64,000 bases of DNA, from assembly GCF_003573695.1 (NCBI RefSeq), contig NC_039362.1, positions 177,825,690 to 177,889,689 on the forward strand, written 5' to 3'. Origin of the DNA: Papaver somniferum (lineage: Eukaryota; Streptophyta; Magnoliopsida; Ranunculales; Papaveraceae). Both the position numbers and the translations under genes were made by a program. A model generated the notes under the pieces. It was not told the origin of the DNA, did no database searches, and was given only the letters and a program-made list of their open reading frames with translations. Below, in pieces: positions 1 through 11,222 of this stretch; within the stretch, counting starts at the first letter, position 1, and every line of letters begins with the position of its first letter.

Positions 1-1882
1 AGATATGGGATGGGATCTGCAGATAGCTAAAGGGAAGAATTTCGTAGGAAGATTTGGTACAATCATTCATTTATGCGCTATCAACTTGGCATCCTTTATT
101 CATGACGTTGTTCAAGATCAAGAACGAAATGAAAATGAAGGAATTGAGAAGATATTAATCAGAGCATATTCGTTTGGAAGAAGAACAATGATGATCAAGG
201 AAGATTAATAGAAATAAGGAGAATGTAATGAATTTAATCTATCAAATGATAATGTTTCGAATCTTAAAAGAACAGCAATGAAAATTTGATGAATTTTGGT
301 GAATCATATTACAAGTATGAATTTTCAAAGCTTACAAAGAATGATGAGACCTTGCATAGAAGACAGATAAGATTCACGAGATAAACAGTTTGTAGGGAAA
401 CTTAAAACCTTCGCCTAGGGAGGCTGAGAATCCACGGCATGCACCCTAGTTCGCATTAAAATGCAAGAGGCAAGACCTAACGCATCTCGTGAACAACTCT
501 CAGAGAGATAAGCTAGGGGAAATAATAAAACCTATCGCTGAGGGTCCCTTTTATGATGGCCTTCAGTAAGGGGTGCAGAAATATGACCAAGGCCCTGACG
601 TATTCGGTTGAGATGCGGGTGCCTGGGACGTCTGGAGCATTACCGTCCATGTCCGTTTGGCAAGTCTTGGCTACGATGCACTCGATCCCAAAGAAACCTC
701 ACTTAGGGTGTGACTTCGTAATCCCAAGCCACATCGGCGAAGGAAATAGTAATAACCGGATGGGAGGAGACCAACATGCATGTTAGGGTTAACCTCCTTG
801 AAGGGGAAATCAGTAGGAATATAAAGGGGTGGCACCCTCCAGAGTAAGGAGATGTGTGACCAAAAAAGACGGCAATGTCATGGGGCTAATGTTCATGGGA
901 ATAATTAGTCCTGTCACATTGTCGCGGAGGAAAATAAAATAAAACTTAAGACAAGGTTGATGGATTATTATTTGGAAGGATAATAAGCATTTGAGACTTC
1001 GTCGAACTAAAATCCTTCAGAAAGGATGAGCCAAAGTAAGACCTTAACTAGGAGGCACAATAAGACCTTGTAAAACCGCAAACAAGTTCTCTCATAATAA
1101 GTCGTAACCAAACCCGGCAAGGAAGTTAACGAGTACTAAGCAAACAGAGTAGATATAAAATATATCGACTTGTGTAACACTGGCTTGATCATCTAATGCT
1201 CGACGATAACAAGAGGAAAAGACATGAGACAAAGGAAAATACATATTGAAGAAGTGGTCCAACCCAACGAAAGAAGCAAAGGAAGAGGCAAAAGCTAGCG
1301 AAATACGAAGATTAATGATAAAGACAACATGAGAAACATGAACAAGATGCGGAAAGATGTTTCGTAAATCAAAGGGAGGTTAATGGATCCGCCAAGGTCA
1401 ATTAACCTCACACCCAACCTCGAAAACACACAAAAGAACAAAAGGCAAGTATACACTTTAAGTTTCGTTATTGTTTTGAGTGTTTCCTCAGTTTGTATAT
1501 ACTTGACGAAATAAAAGTACGAAATAAAACTCATAATGTTGAGCAAATAACAAAAGATCACTGAATAAACATGTAGCAAAGCAAAATAGAAAACTACTAA
1601 CCAAAGTAATATCCGAGGAAGTTAAGATGTTTTCCCCCTAAGCTTGGGAGGGCCCATAAAGATAAAATGTTTCTAAATTAGCCAAATAATATGATCAAGA
1701 TGGGAAGAAGAAAACTAAGGCTATTGCTGAGAAGAGGTGTCATCAGTAACGGTTGTTTCATGGATCTGATGACACGCTCCACCAAGACCAGCATCAGTAC
1801 TAGCAGAAGCTCCCTTGGGATATTCTCCCATGGTATTCGTATCAACGACCTTCTGGTCCTCGTCATCTTCAGAAAACTCCTC
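1..1882 (+). other. E0 non-coding tail between pol and antisense gene
   Basis: I see no convincing gene here; the short frames at 5-208 and 553-786 match nothing I recognise. The stretch from about 400 to 960 is the E0 version of a block shared with E1 and E2. From about 960 to 1880 I see only decayed, A-rich sequence. Confidence 0.5.
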
Positions 1883-2200
1883 TTATTCGCCTAGGGCGAC
1901 TTCGTCATGCTTTGGATGTTCATCATTAGAGAACACCTCCAAAGGAAAGGAAGGATGAGGGATGCCGTGCTCATCACAGTAAGCATCGAAAAGAGGAACC
2001 AGCTGGTTCTGGGTATTCTTGCGATCTATCTTGGATACCTTCGCGGAAGTTTCCATCATCTCATCCAAATCAATGTTCAAGTTAACCACCTCATTTTGTA
2101 GGCGAGAATCCTCCAAGTGAGATTCATCCCTTTCGTTGGAAAGGCGTAGGATTTGGCTCTTGTGGCGCTCTTTGGATTCTGCAAAACAGGATAAAATCGT
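1883..2200 (-). pseudogene. 3' end of E0 antisense coiled-coil gene, cut off by E1
   Basis: The minus-strand frame entering from the E1 junction is rich in Glu, Lys, Asp, Ser and Leu. It has heptad-like spacing, continues the coiled-coil character of the frame at 11223-12197, and ends at 1883. The frame annotated upstream of 2200 is E1 LTR sequence and does not belong to it. I infer that E1 split one gene into this piece and the piece beyond 11217. Confidence 0.55.
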
Positions 2201-2669
2201 TGTAGGATCAGAATCTCGCAACAACAATGTCTCAGCGAAATTATCAATGGTACAACACAATAGCGTCGCAGAACAATTTCAGGAAGAATATAAAAAACGA
2301 CGTCAACTAGGATCATGAGAAAGATGTGATAGTCCTGCGAAAATTAGAGAGCTTGCGAAATTAACATTTGTAAGGTTGCGAGAATATCGCAAACCATATC
2401 CGAAAATAAAGGACAGATTAGCTGTCATCCACTATGTATTTCCTTATAAATAGTCATTCGAGTTGTAAAGAAGAGAGAGATCTTTTTTGAGTAAGAAACA
2501 AGTAAATAGGAGAGAGAAAGTTCAGAGCAGAGATCATTCTTGACTTCTTTATCTTTCTTGTAAGAACATTCAAAAATTAATCAATAAAATTAAAAGTGTA
2601 AACCTAAAAATGAGTTGATAAACAATGAAATCATATGAGGGGTGTAGTGTAAGATTTCCTGCAACTACA
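2201..2669 (+). repeat. E1 5' LTR
   Basis: The 469-bp repeat has TG...CA ends. A TATA-like 'ttataaatag' lies near 2445 and an 'aataaaatt' polyadenylation-like signal near 2583. The primer-binding region follows directly at 2670 (taatagcgctagaaac); E2 has taatggcgctagaaac at the same place. I could not assign the matching tRNA. Confidence 0.88.
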
Positions 2670-2778
2670 TAATAGCGCTAGAAACAGGGACTTGAAGATC
2701 GAAAGTTGAAGATTGTTGATTGAGAATATTCAAATCAAGAAAGTGATCAAATAAATCAGTGAATCAGTTAGAAGAAAG

Positions 2779-4347
2779 ATGAATAAAATTAATGAAAATG
2801 GCAAAAGATTGGAGTGTAATATGATAACAAAAAGCTTGGTTAGTGAATTCCATGAAAACATCAAAGGAAGAATACATAAACGAAATTTTGAAGGAAAGAA
2901 AGTTATGTTGGTAGAAAAAACATCACCCTTGAAAGATTGGGAAAAGCAAAAAATTGCGTTCATGAAGGAAGAAATACCAAAAGAAAATTTGAACCATATA
3001 TCTCCGTTGGTCATCACAGTGGCTATTACACGAAAAGAGAAGGACACAACAATAAAATCCACAGGAGAATGGATTTTGAACAAAACTTTAATCGATACAG
3101 GAAGTTCAGTTGATATAATATTTTATCATGTATTCCGGGGAATGGGATTTAAAGACGAAGAAGTGTCCAGTTCAACATATTTTGTTCACGGATTTGGAAA
3201 CTCCACAACAAAACCTAAAGGAGAAATAGTGGTACGAATTCCACTTGGAGAAATCGAAACACATGTAACATTGTGCGTGGTGGATATGGAATCGCCATAT
3301 AATATGTTATTAGGAAGATCATGGCTACATGCGATAAAAGTTGTGGTATCAACGTTGCATCAATGTATTAAATTCCTCACTCCAAATGGAATAGGTGAAA
3401 TCATAGGAGATGTTGACAATGCGAAATTATGTCATCAAATTGAAGTAAAACATTATGAAGGACAAGCAAAAAAGAAACAATTTCGCAGAAAATTGGCAAA
3501 GGAAGCAAAGAAGGGAGAAGAAATTAGAGTATATATGATAAGGGCAAAAGAAGGCAAAGGAATACCCAACGAAATTTCAGAAGAAGGGGAAGGACCCATA
3601 AAAGCAATAAAAGAACCAACACCAATGGGAGAACCTAAACCCAGTTACACTACCGCGGAACCAACAAAAGAAATAAACATTGGGACTATAAAGAAGCCTC
3701 TAATGTTGAGAATTGGAACCAAAATGGATATAGAAGAAGAAGAAAAAACTGTTAACTTGTTGCGAGAATATAAAGATATTTTCGCAGGAAACATGGATGA
3801 GATACCAGGAATAGATCCATCAATTGCATGCCACAAATTGGAGATTAACAAAAATGTGAGACCATTTAAACAGAGAATAAGAAAAATTGCAACAACTTAC
3901 CATTCCCAAATAGAAGAAGAATTACAGAAAATACTTGAGGCAGGAATTATAAGAGAAGCTAAATACCCAGAATGGATAGCGAATATGGTCATTATACCAA
4001 AGAAAAACAAAGGAATCAGGATTTGCATAGATTTCACTGATTTAAACAAAGCTTGCCCCAAAGATAGTTTTCCCTTACCAGATATTCCTCAAATGGTGGA
4101 ATACGCAGCGGGAAATGATAGGGTATCATCTTTAGATGGATACAAATGGTATAACCAAATCCCTCTCGCTGAAGAAGATCAAGAACATACTGCTTTCTTC
4201 GCCCCTAAAGGTTTATATTGTTACACGAAAATGCCATTTGGTTTTCAAAATGCGGGAGCGACATACCAAAGAATGGTAGAGAAGGTGTTCGCAAAATGGA
4301 TACACAAGATGTTAGAAGTATACGTGGATGACATGTTAGTAGAGTAA
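2779..4347 (+). CDS. E1 pol, first part: aspartic protease and N-terminal RT
   Basis: This 522-codon frame begins in the linker between gag and protease, so the annotated Met is just the first one available. The aspartic protease active site LIDTGSSVDIIF lies near residue 108. The RT follows from about residue 340, with an RPFKQRIRKI-type start, the IRICIDFTDLNKACPKD motif, KMPFGFQNAGATYQRM and the catalytic YVDDM near the end. In RT block C the usual Gly-Tyr is changed (DGYKWYNQI). The frame ends at a stop just after YVDDMLV, and RT continues in another frame at 4373, so a frameshift splits RT. The gag domain and zinc knuckle expected upstream, and present in E2, are missing. Confidence 0.88.
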   Translation: MNKINENGKRLECNMITKSLVSEFHENIKGRIHKRNFEGKKVMLVEKTSPLKDWEKQKIAFMKEEIPKENLNHISPLVITVAITRKEKDTTIKSTGEWILNKTLIDTGSSVDIIFYHVFRGMGFKDEEVSSSTYFVHGFGNSTTKPKGEIVVRIPLGEIETHVTLCVVDMESPYNMLLGRSWLHAIKVVVSTLHQCIKFLTPNGIGEIIGDVDNAKLCHQIEVKHYEGQAKKKQFRRKLAKEAKKGEEIRVYMIRAKEGKGIPNEISEEGEGPIKAIKEPTPMGEPKPSYTTAEPTKEINIGTIKKPLMLRIGTKMDIEEEEKTVNLLREYKDIFAGNMDEIPGIDPSIACHKLEINKNVRPFKQRIRKIATTYHSQIEEELQKILEAGIIREAKYPEWIANMVIIPKKNKGIRICIDFTDLNKACPKDSFPLPDIPQMVEYAAGNDRVSSLDGYKWYNQIPLAEEDQEHTAFFAPKGLYCYTKMPFGFQNAGATYQRMVEKVFAKWIHKMLEVYVDDMLVE

Positions 4348-4372
4348 AGAAGCTAAAGACCATGTACAAGAT

Positions 4373-5155
4373 TTGAGGGAGATTTTTGAACAAATGCGGA
4401 AGTATAACATTAAATTGAATCCTGAGAAGTGTACTATTGGAGTTGCATCGGGAAAATTTTTAGGCTACATTGTATCAAAGGAAGGAATACAGGTTGATCC
4501 AGAAAAAGTGCAAGAAGTTCGTGACATGCCAACACCAGCAACAATAAAATATGTACAGAAGTTGAATGGGATTCTAGCTTCGCTGGGGAGATTCATTTCG
4601 CGATCATCAAACAAATGCAAATTTTTTTTCGATATACTCAAGAAGGGTGCAAAATTTAAATGGAGTGATGAATGTGAAAAGGCTTTTCAAGGAATCAAAG
4701 AACATCTTATGAATACAACTATTTTACAAAAGGCAGAACCAGGAGAAGAATTATTGATTTACCTTGCGAAAACGTCGCATGCATTAAGTGTTGTGTTATT
4801 GCGAGTAGACGCAGGAGTGGAGAAACCCATTTATTACATTAGCAAAACTTTTAATACCGCTGAGAAGAATTACTCAAAGATTGAAAAGTTAATCTTAGCA
4901 TTAGTTTATGCATCATTTAAGCTTCACATATACTTTCAAGCACACAAGATAAAGGTATTAACAAAAGTACCAATTGAATCAGTGATGAAGAATTCTAAAA
5001 GATCAGGAAGGGTGGAGAGATGGAATGCACAAGTAGGCCACTTTGATATTAAATATGAAATTTTGTCTTCACCAAAATCACAAGTTGTTGCGGATTTCTT
5101 GGCAGAATTTCCTTTAGAAGAAGATGAAGCAGTAGAAGAAATGATGGATGTATAA
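4373..5155 (+). CDS. E1 pol, second part: RT C-terminus and first RNase H
   Basis: Continues RT after the frameshift: KLNPEKCTIGVASGKFLGYIV near residue 15 is the RT thumb block of Ty3/gypsy elements, and LNGILASLGRFISR follows. From about residue 120 comes the first RNase H-like region, with LLIYLAKTSHALSVVLLR and KPIYYISKTFNTAEKNYSKIEK. In Tat elements this first RNase H is known to be degenerate beside a second one. The frame ends at a TAA (5153-5155). The next frame is in the same phase, so this is a nonsense mutation and not a gene boundary. Confidence 0.87.
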   Translation: MREIFEQMRKYNIKLNPEKCTIGVASGKFLGYIVSKEGIQVDPEKVQEVRDMPTPATIKYVQKLNGILASLGRFISRSSNKCKFFFDILKKGAKFKWSDECEKAFQGIKEHLMNTTILQKAEPGEELLIYLAKTSHALSVVLLRVDAGVEKPIYYISKTFNTAEKNYSKIEKLILALVYASFKLHIYFQAHKIKVLTKVPIESVMKNSKRSGRVERWNAQVGHFDIKYEILSSPKSQVVADFLAEFPLEEDEAVEEMMDV

Positions 5156-5209
5156 GAAGAGCATGGTGATCCAAAAGATTTATTAACAGAACCAAATAGA
5201 TGGGAAATA

Positions 5210-6874
5210 TTGGTAGATGGATCATCAAATGGAGAAGGAAATAGAGTTGGAATTGTTTTAATTTTGCCAGAAGGAATAAAGATGGCTTTTTCATTCATAT
5301 TGGAATTTGCATCCACTAATAATGAAACGAAATATGAAGCTGTGATACATGCCTTAAAATTCGCAATAGAAATGAAGCTAGAAAATGCCAGGATCACTAG
5401 TTATTCGCAGCTAGTTATTCACCAAATAAAAGGAGAGTATACTACAAATGAACCATCCTTGAAGAAATACAAGAAGCTGGTTGAAGAATTATCAGCGAAA
5501 ATCCCAAAAATAAAATGGAGGCACACTTCAAGAAAGGATAGTAGACTCGCAGACGCTTTTGCTTTCATCTCAAGCATGATGACAGATCCAAATACGAGGT
5601 GCATAAAAATACAAACACTTCTGTCACCATCAATAAATAAAGAAGAGGAAGATGTGGATGTGATGATAATAGATAATGAAAAAGAAGAACAAATAAGCAA
5701 TGTCGCAGACTGGAGAATGGAACTTCATGCATATTTGGCGAAAGGGGAAACACCAAGAAATAGATTGGAAACACACAAGTTAAAAAGCCGACCAATGAAT
5801 TATGAATTAAGAGATGGGTTGTTATACCGAAAATCCTTTAGTGGACCATCACTCAGATGTTTGACACGAGAGGAAGAAGAAAAGGTGCTGAAAATGTTAC
5901 ATAGTGGAGATGTTGGCAATCATAGTGGAGGAAGATCTTTGGCACATAGAGAAAAAATGAAAGGTTATTACTGGCCATACATGCATGAAGATGCAAAACA
6001 AATATCAAGACGTTGCGAAGATTGTCAGCGGCATGGAAAGAAAATACATGCACCAGGAGCACCATTGTCATCTTCAACTAGTGTGTGGCCCTTTGGAAAA
6101 TGGGGCTTAGACATTGTGGGGCCATTTTTACCAGGAACTGGACAAAGAAGATACTTAATAGTCGTAACAGATTATTTCACAAAATGGACAGAAGTGAAGG
6201 CAGTACAACATATTCGCGACAAAGATATCTTTACATTCATATTCGAAAATATCATTTGCAGATTTGGAATTCCTGCACAGTTAGTATCTGATAATGGGAA
6301 ACAATTTGAGGGAAAGAATATAGAAATGTTACTTAATGCATTCAAGATAAAATGTGGAAAGTCAACTCCTTTGTATCCACAAGCTAATGGGCAAGTAGAA
6401 GCAACAAATAAAACAATTGCAGATATATTAAAGAAGAAATTGGAAGGACATCACAGAGCATGGTGCGAACAAGTACATAATGCAGTATCGGCTTATAATA
6501 CAACTAGAAGAGAAGCTACTGGAACGTCACCTTTTTGTTTAACATACGGAGTTGAAGCGGTGTTACCAACAGAAGTTGTTATTCCGACAACAAAAAGAGA
6601 AGCTTGGGAGAAAAATCTTAGTGCGGGCTTAATTTTAAACAAACTTGATGAATTAGAAGAAAGAAGAGAAAAAACTTTACAACATATGGAGAATTATCAG
6701 CGAAGATTAGCTCGAGAATATAATAAACGTGTTAAAGTACGCGAATTTCAACCAGGAGATTTAGTTCTGCGAGAAACACCAATATATCAGCGAGAAAATG
6801 GTGGAAAATTAGCGAAAAAATGGGATGGACCTTACATCATTAAGGAGATAGTTGGAACAGAGCTTATAGATTAA
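5210..6874 (+). CDS. E1 pol, third part: second RNase H and integrase
   Basis: It is in phase with the preceding frame. Residues 1-130 hold the second RNase H: VDGSSN (here MVDGSSNGEG), NNETKYEAV, then SYSQLVIHQ where the family has S-D-S-Q, so one catalytic Asp is Tyr. A later Asp (LADAFA) is present. Integrase follows: an HHCC zinc-binding region ending CEDCQRH near residue 280, the D,D,E core with LDIVGP, VSDNGKQF and PQANGQVEATNK, and a C-terminal GDLVLRE block near residue 525. The true C-terminus is lost to a frameshift near 6860: the reading continues out of frame and then meets stops. Integrase inserts the cDNA copy into chromosomal DNA. Confidence 0.88.
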   Translation: MVDGSSNGEGNRVGIVLILPEGIKMAFSFILEFASTNNETKYEAVIHALKFAIEMKLENARITSYSQLVIHQIKGEYTTNEPSLKKYKKLVEELSAKIPKIKWRHTSRKDSRLADAFAFISSMMTDPNTRCIKIQTLLSPSINKEEEDVDVMIIDNEKEEQISNVADWRMELHAYLAKGETPRNRLETHKLKSRPMNYELRDGLLYRKSFSGPSLRCLTREEEEKVLKMLHSGDVGNHSGGRSLAHREKMKGYYWPYMHEDAKQISRRCEDCQRHGKKIHAPGAPLSSSTSVWPFGKWGLDIVGPFLPGTGQRRYLIVVTDYFTKWTEVKAVQHIRDKDIFTFIFENIICRFGIPAQLVSDNGKQFEGKNIEMLLNAFKIKCGKSTPLYPQANGQVEATNKTIADILKKKLEGHHRAWCEQVHNAVSAYNTTRREATGTSPFCLTYGVEAVLPTEVVIPTTKREAWEKNLSAGLILNKLDELEERREKTLQHMENYQRRLAREYNKRVKVREFQPGDLVLRETPIYQRENGGKLAKKWDGPYIIKEIVGTELID

Positions 6875-7955
6875 TGGATCCAGAAGAAGAGATGTTGGTC
6901 ATAGATTGACAGACCATGGAACAGGTTGTACTTAAAAAGATATTATCCGTAAGAAGCTTTGAGAAGTTATGAATTCTGAAAGAATAATTGCAAGATTACT
7001 CATATCAAAACAAGATCATGATGTGCGAAATTTCGCAGAGATAATCACAGAACAATGACATAAAAGAAAGGGGCGAACCTTTATGGCGTACACCCTAGTT
7101 CGCGAATAAAATTTCGCAAGAGGCAAATGTAAGACCTAAAGTACGTCATATTAGGGGGTACCTGTTGCATGGCTCAGGGAAAGGCTACACCGCCACCGGA
7201 ACCTGAGTCATGGAGATTTGGGGTCAATAAAGCCCATCCGGGAGAGGCACCTTGGATTCTCAGCTTAAGCATATGACTTAGGTTGGGCGACTAAGGTAAT
7301 AAGGACTCTCCCAAGGAGTGCAGATCTGATCAAGGCGCCGAGGTACACGGTTGAGTCAAGAGTGCGGGGGCGTTTGAAGCGTCCTTGCCATTCTTGACAA
7401 GTCTTGGCTTATACTGCACTCGGCCTGAAGAAAACCCCACTTAGGGTGCAGTCTCGTAACCATAAGCCCTATAGGTAAAAGGGATAAGAGGCTGCGAAAA
7501 CAACTGGTTGTTGTTAAGACTGGATGGGAGGAGCTAACCTTGTATGGTAGAAGTACGCCTCCTTGAAGGGGCAACCAGGGGGGAGATAAGGGCGGCACCA
7601 TATTAGGGAGCTGATAAGTGTCTTAAGACGCAAATGTCATGAGGCTTTTTATTCGCAAGGATATTAAGGCTTGTCATATTTGTGCAACAATCCTGAAGAG
7701 GCAATAATACAAAAAAAAAAAGACGAGATCAATGGGTTTTCGCATGAAAGTGCGAAGACGTCCTGCGATTTCGTCGCAAGACGGCAATGTCATGGGGCTT
7801 TATTTTCGCAAGAATATTTAGGCCTGTCATATTGTCGCAACATTCCTGAAGAGGCCATAATACAAAAGAAAAAGTTAAGACAAGATCAATGGGTTTTTGT
7901 ATGAAAGTGCAAGGACGTCCTGCGATTTTGTCGCAATGACAAGAGATGGCATAAT
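6875..7955 (+). other. E1 conserved non-coding tail with a tandem duplication
   Basis: No gene is visible. From 7065 to 7620 the sequence parallels the tails of E0 and E2. From about 7660 to 7935 a unit of about 140 bp is repeated twice, each with 'cctgaagaggc.ataatac', 'gatcaatgggtttt' and 'aggacgtcctgcgat'-like words. E2 has the matching block at about 26530-26740 on the other strand. Confidence 0.6.
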
Positions 7956-8199
7956 AAGACCTTTAATTAGGAAGGCAAAATAAGACCATATGATAAAACA
8001 AATTAATTATAATTCAACAGATTTTTTTTGCAAGAAAGATAATGAGAGGCAAGTATGGGAATCGATACACAAGAAGCATTATTTCTTATCAACAAAATAT
8101 TAAAAGGAAAAGTTGACTCCAAAGTTGTTGAAAAATGTAACTCGCTCAAAAGTGATAAAAATAAGACAGTTCAAGAAGACAAAGCTAGATAAGAAGCTC

Positions 8200-10360
8200 A
8201 AGCTTCATATTAAGTCAGTAGCAGGAGATGACAGAAATTCTTCGCCAACATTCTCGCAAGCTCTCCTTCATTTCGGTTTGATCTTCGCCATTGACTAGCA
8301 TCTTGATTATCGCCAGCAATTACTTCTTCAGGAGAAATTTCTCTCATTCTGATTAACACCAGCAGATACTTCTTTAGAAGGAACCTCTTCATCTTCCAAG
8401 AAATTATCCTCTGCACCGCTTTCGTAATCATAATCACTATCAGCAGGACGAGGAACTTCATCATCATCTACTTCTAAGGATCAATTGATGGAGAGGAAGA
8501 GAGTTGGACAATAAAGTCATTTACAAGGACTTCATCCCGGAGATGAACTTGGCGAAGAAGTGCTCTTGATGATTCCTATCTTGAATATCCTTAAATAAGC
8601 AAGATAATCAAGTCTTCTTTCTCTCTGCGCGAGAGACCAGTAAGGGTAGAGAGCAATGCATTTCTTTGCGAATTTTAGCATATTTAGCCTCCAAAACAGA
8701 AATAGAATACAAATTTTATTAGATAAGGAATTCAGAGAGTATGACAAAGAAAAGATAATTAAGGCAGTCAAACTATTATGACTACCTTCCTTTGCGAAAT
8801 AAGGTGTTGAATCAAGGATAGACAACTATTCTCCCAATGGTCCATTGCGTCATCAAATTTATCTCCAACTAAACCTTTAAGTCGAGACTGAAGATTTTCT
8901 CTTGAAAAAGAAAGGCATTTTTCTTCGCAAGAGAAGAATAAGATTCTTCTAATTTGGAATATTGTTCTTTAAGATGATTGCCTTTACACTAAAGCTATTC
9001 TACTCTGAAGGTGTATCTCTTTCAGCGATAGATGATTCTGTTACTTCTTTAAGTTCATTTCTCAAAGAGCGAAGAGATTCTCTTGGTCAGCACATACTTT
9101 TTGGAGAATACTAAGTTGTTGCGAAGATATCGCCATCTTTTTAAATAAGTTCTTTTCTGAGATAAGGTTTATTCTCATCTGATAAAGTTTCATCCCTAAA
9201 TTAGCTTTAGTTAAAGAATAAGAAAGACGAGACTTCATTACTTAATAGATCTTGTCTTTGAACTAATTGGGTATTTTCATTGGTAAGATTTATTATTCAA
9301 GAGAATATGAAGAGAGGTTATCTAATTGGTTAATTGATCCATCAAGATTTCTTTATCAACACGGGCTTCTTCAACAGCAGATTCAAATTGATATCTCTCC
9401 ATTATTCGTTTCTGATTTAATGCTTAACATGCGAAAGAGGGATTTAAAGGATAATTAAACATGGGAAGGATAAAACCATCGAAAAGGCAAATTAAAGACA
9501 TAGATAAGAAATCATACCTCTTAATTCATCATTCTTCTTGCGAAGATTGTCACGATCCAGCAAAACATTCTGAAGCTTCTGATTTTCAAGACGAAGAGCA
9601 TTACATTCTTTTTAAAGCTGTCTGCGAAGCAGCTCTGTCAGAACCCAAATGCTTGCTCAGAATTTCGCAAACATTAGACTTGATGGGATCAGTAGAAGAC
9701 TTCTTGCCATCATCCAGAATTCAGATAAAACTTTGAAAGCAATATCTATCCCTTCCACGGTTTCTTTCGACAGAGGAAGAGACTTGGGTAGAGAACTGGT
9801 AGAGATAGAAGGTTGAGAAACATCTCAATGGGAAGAGAAGAGGTTTCATTCGCAGAAGGATCCAAGGGGATTTCAATCATAGAAAGGTCAGCTGAAGAAA
9901 TGAAATCAGAGGCAGCATTTTCGCGAATTGGAGATAAAGGTTTATCTTGCGAAGAGTCGTAGGAGATTTGGAAGAAATGAGTAGGTGGAAGGGAACAGAA
10001 GTTGGAACAGTTTTAAGGTGGCGAGATTTCTTGAAGGTTTATGAAGATCTTTATCACCCTGCGAATTACAATCCAGATAAGAAACAGAGGCAACAATATT
10101 GTTATTAGAAAAAGATAGTGTTTCTTACTACCTTCTCATTCGCAGACTTTCTTTTATGTGCGACAACCTTATGCTGTGATTTGGGAATGTTAGGGTTCTG
10201 AACTGTAAATTTAGTGTTGGAGCCGCTTTTGCTGAAATAACAAGAGTATGGGAATCACATAAACAACATCAATAAGGCAATAAACAAGATCAATTTCAAA
10301 TATATCAATTCAGCAAAACTCATAAAGAAGAAAAGAGAAGACTAACCTTGATGAATCCAT
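8200..10360 (-). pseudogene. E1 antisense spliced gene (coiled-coil, basic N-terminus), decayed
   Basis: Runs opposite to E1 pol. The likely start ATG is at 10358-10360. A 14-nt first exon (10347-10360) ends at donor gttag. The second exon (10132-10231) follows acceptor ttatttcag, reads 38 codons in frame across the join, ends at donor gtagtaag, and has a basic stretch (AHKRKS). Further downstream, Lys/Glu/Leu-rich pieces continue to about 8200 but carry stops. E0 and E2 hold the equivalent gene in the same antisense position. Additional antisense ORFs are known in Tat-lineage plant elements (maize Grande gene23); a relation is inferred, not shown. Function unknown. Confidence 0.55.
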
Positions 10361-10536
10361 GAAAAATAATAGCAGGGAGATTGTCTCGAAAAAATTACGA
10401 ACTATGAAGATCTAGTATGAAGATGAAGAAGAACTTAAAGATTGAAGAAGAAAGAAGAAAAGTTGCAATAATGGAGTTTCAGAGAACGATGAAGTTGCAG
10501 AGAAAATAAAAAGAAGTAAAAAGAGAGTCAGAAGGA

Positions 10537-10547
10537 ATATATATAGA
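10537..10547 (-). promoter_or_regulatory. TATA-like box for the E1 antisense gene
   Basis: On the minus strand the sequence reads ctatatatatt, about 180 bases before the antisense ATG. E0 has a TATA-like run at the comparable place. Position and repetition support an antisense promoter; transcription is not shown. Confidence 0.45.
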
Positions 10548-10747
10548 GGGAATTTCTCCTCGAGAAAATAAACACGATTAATACGTAAATATATAAGCGA
10601 TTAAAAGGAAACGGTTACAAAAGACGTGTCGAGAAATAAACGGAAGAAAGAATACATGTGATAAATGCAGAATATAAAGAAGAGAACAGATGCGGCATTT
10701 CTCACATCATTCTCTACTTTGTAGAGAAGATATGAGAAGAGGCAAGA

Positions 10748-11216
10748 TGTAGGATCAGAATCTCGCAACAATAGTGTCTCAGTGAAATTATCAATGGTAC
10801 AGCACAATAGCGTCGCAGAACAATTTCAGGAAGAATATAACAAACGACGTCAGCTACGATCATGAGAAAGATGTGATAGTCCTGCGAAAATTAGAGAGCT
10901 TGCGAAATTAACATTTGTAAGGTTGCGAGAATGTCGCAAACCATATCCTAAAATAAAGGACAGATTAGCTGTCATCCACTATGTATTTCCTTATAAATAG
11001 TCATTCGAGTTGTAAAGAAGAGAGAGATCTTTTTTGAGTAAGAATTAAGTAAATAGGAGAGAGAAAGTTCAGAGAAGATATCATTCTTGACTTATTTATC
11101 TTTCTTGTAAGAACATTCAAAAACTAATCAATAAAATTAAGAGTGTAAACCTAAAAATGAGTTGATCAACAATGAAATCATATGAGGGGTGTAGTGTAGG
11201 ATTTCCTGCAACTACA
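10748..11216 (+). repeat. E1 3' LTR
   Basis: Same length as the 5' LTR (469 bp), with about 20 differences noticed by eye. The purine-rich 'gagaagatatgagaagaggcaaga' type tract immediately before it is the probable polypurine tract. Confidence 0.88.
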
Positions 11217-11222
11217 ATCTTA

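Larger units (their letters stand above)
2201..11216 (+). mobile_element. E1: gag-less Tat-like Ty3/gypsy element, 9.0 kb
   Basis: The element is bounded by two 469-bp direct LTRs (2201-2669 and 10748-11216), each starting tgtagg and ending ctaca. The flanks atcgt (2196-2200) and atctt (11217-11221) match at 4 of 5 bases, as expected of an aged target-site duplication. Order inside: primer-site region, protease, RT, RNase H, a second RNase H, integrase, a conserved non-coding tail, a spliced antisense gene, 3' LTR. Two RNase H domains and an antisense gene fit the Tat lineage. Gag is absent: only about 110 bases separate the 5' LTR from the protease frame. I estimate roughly 4% LTR divergence by eye. 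Frameshifts and stops in pol make it inactive now. Confidence 0.88.
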
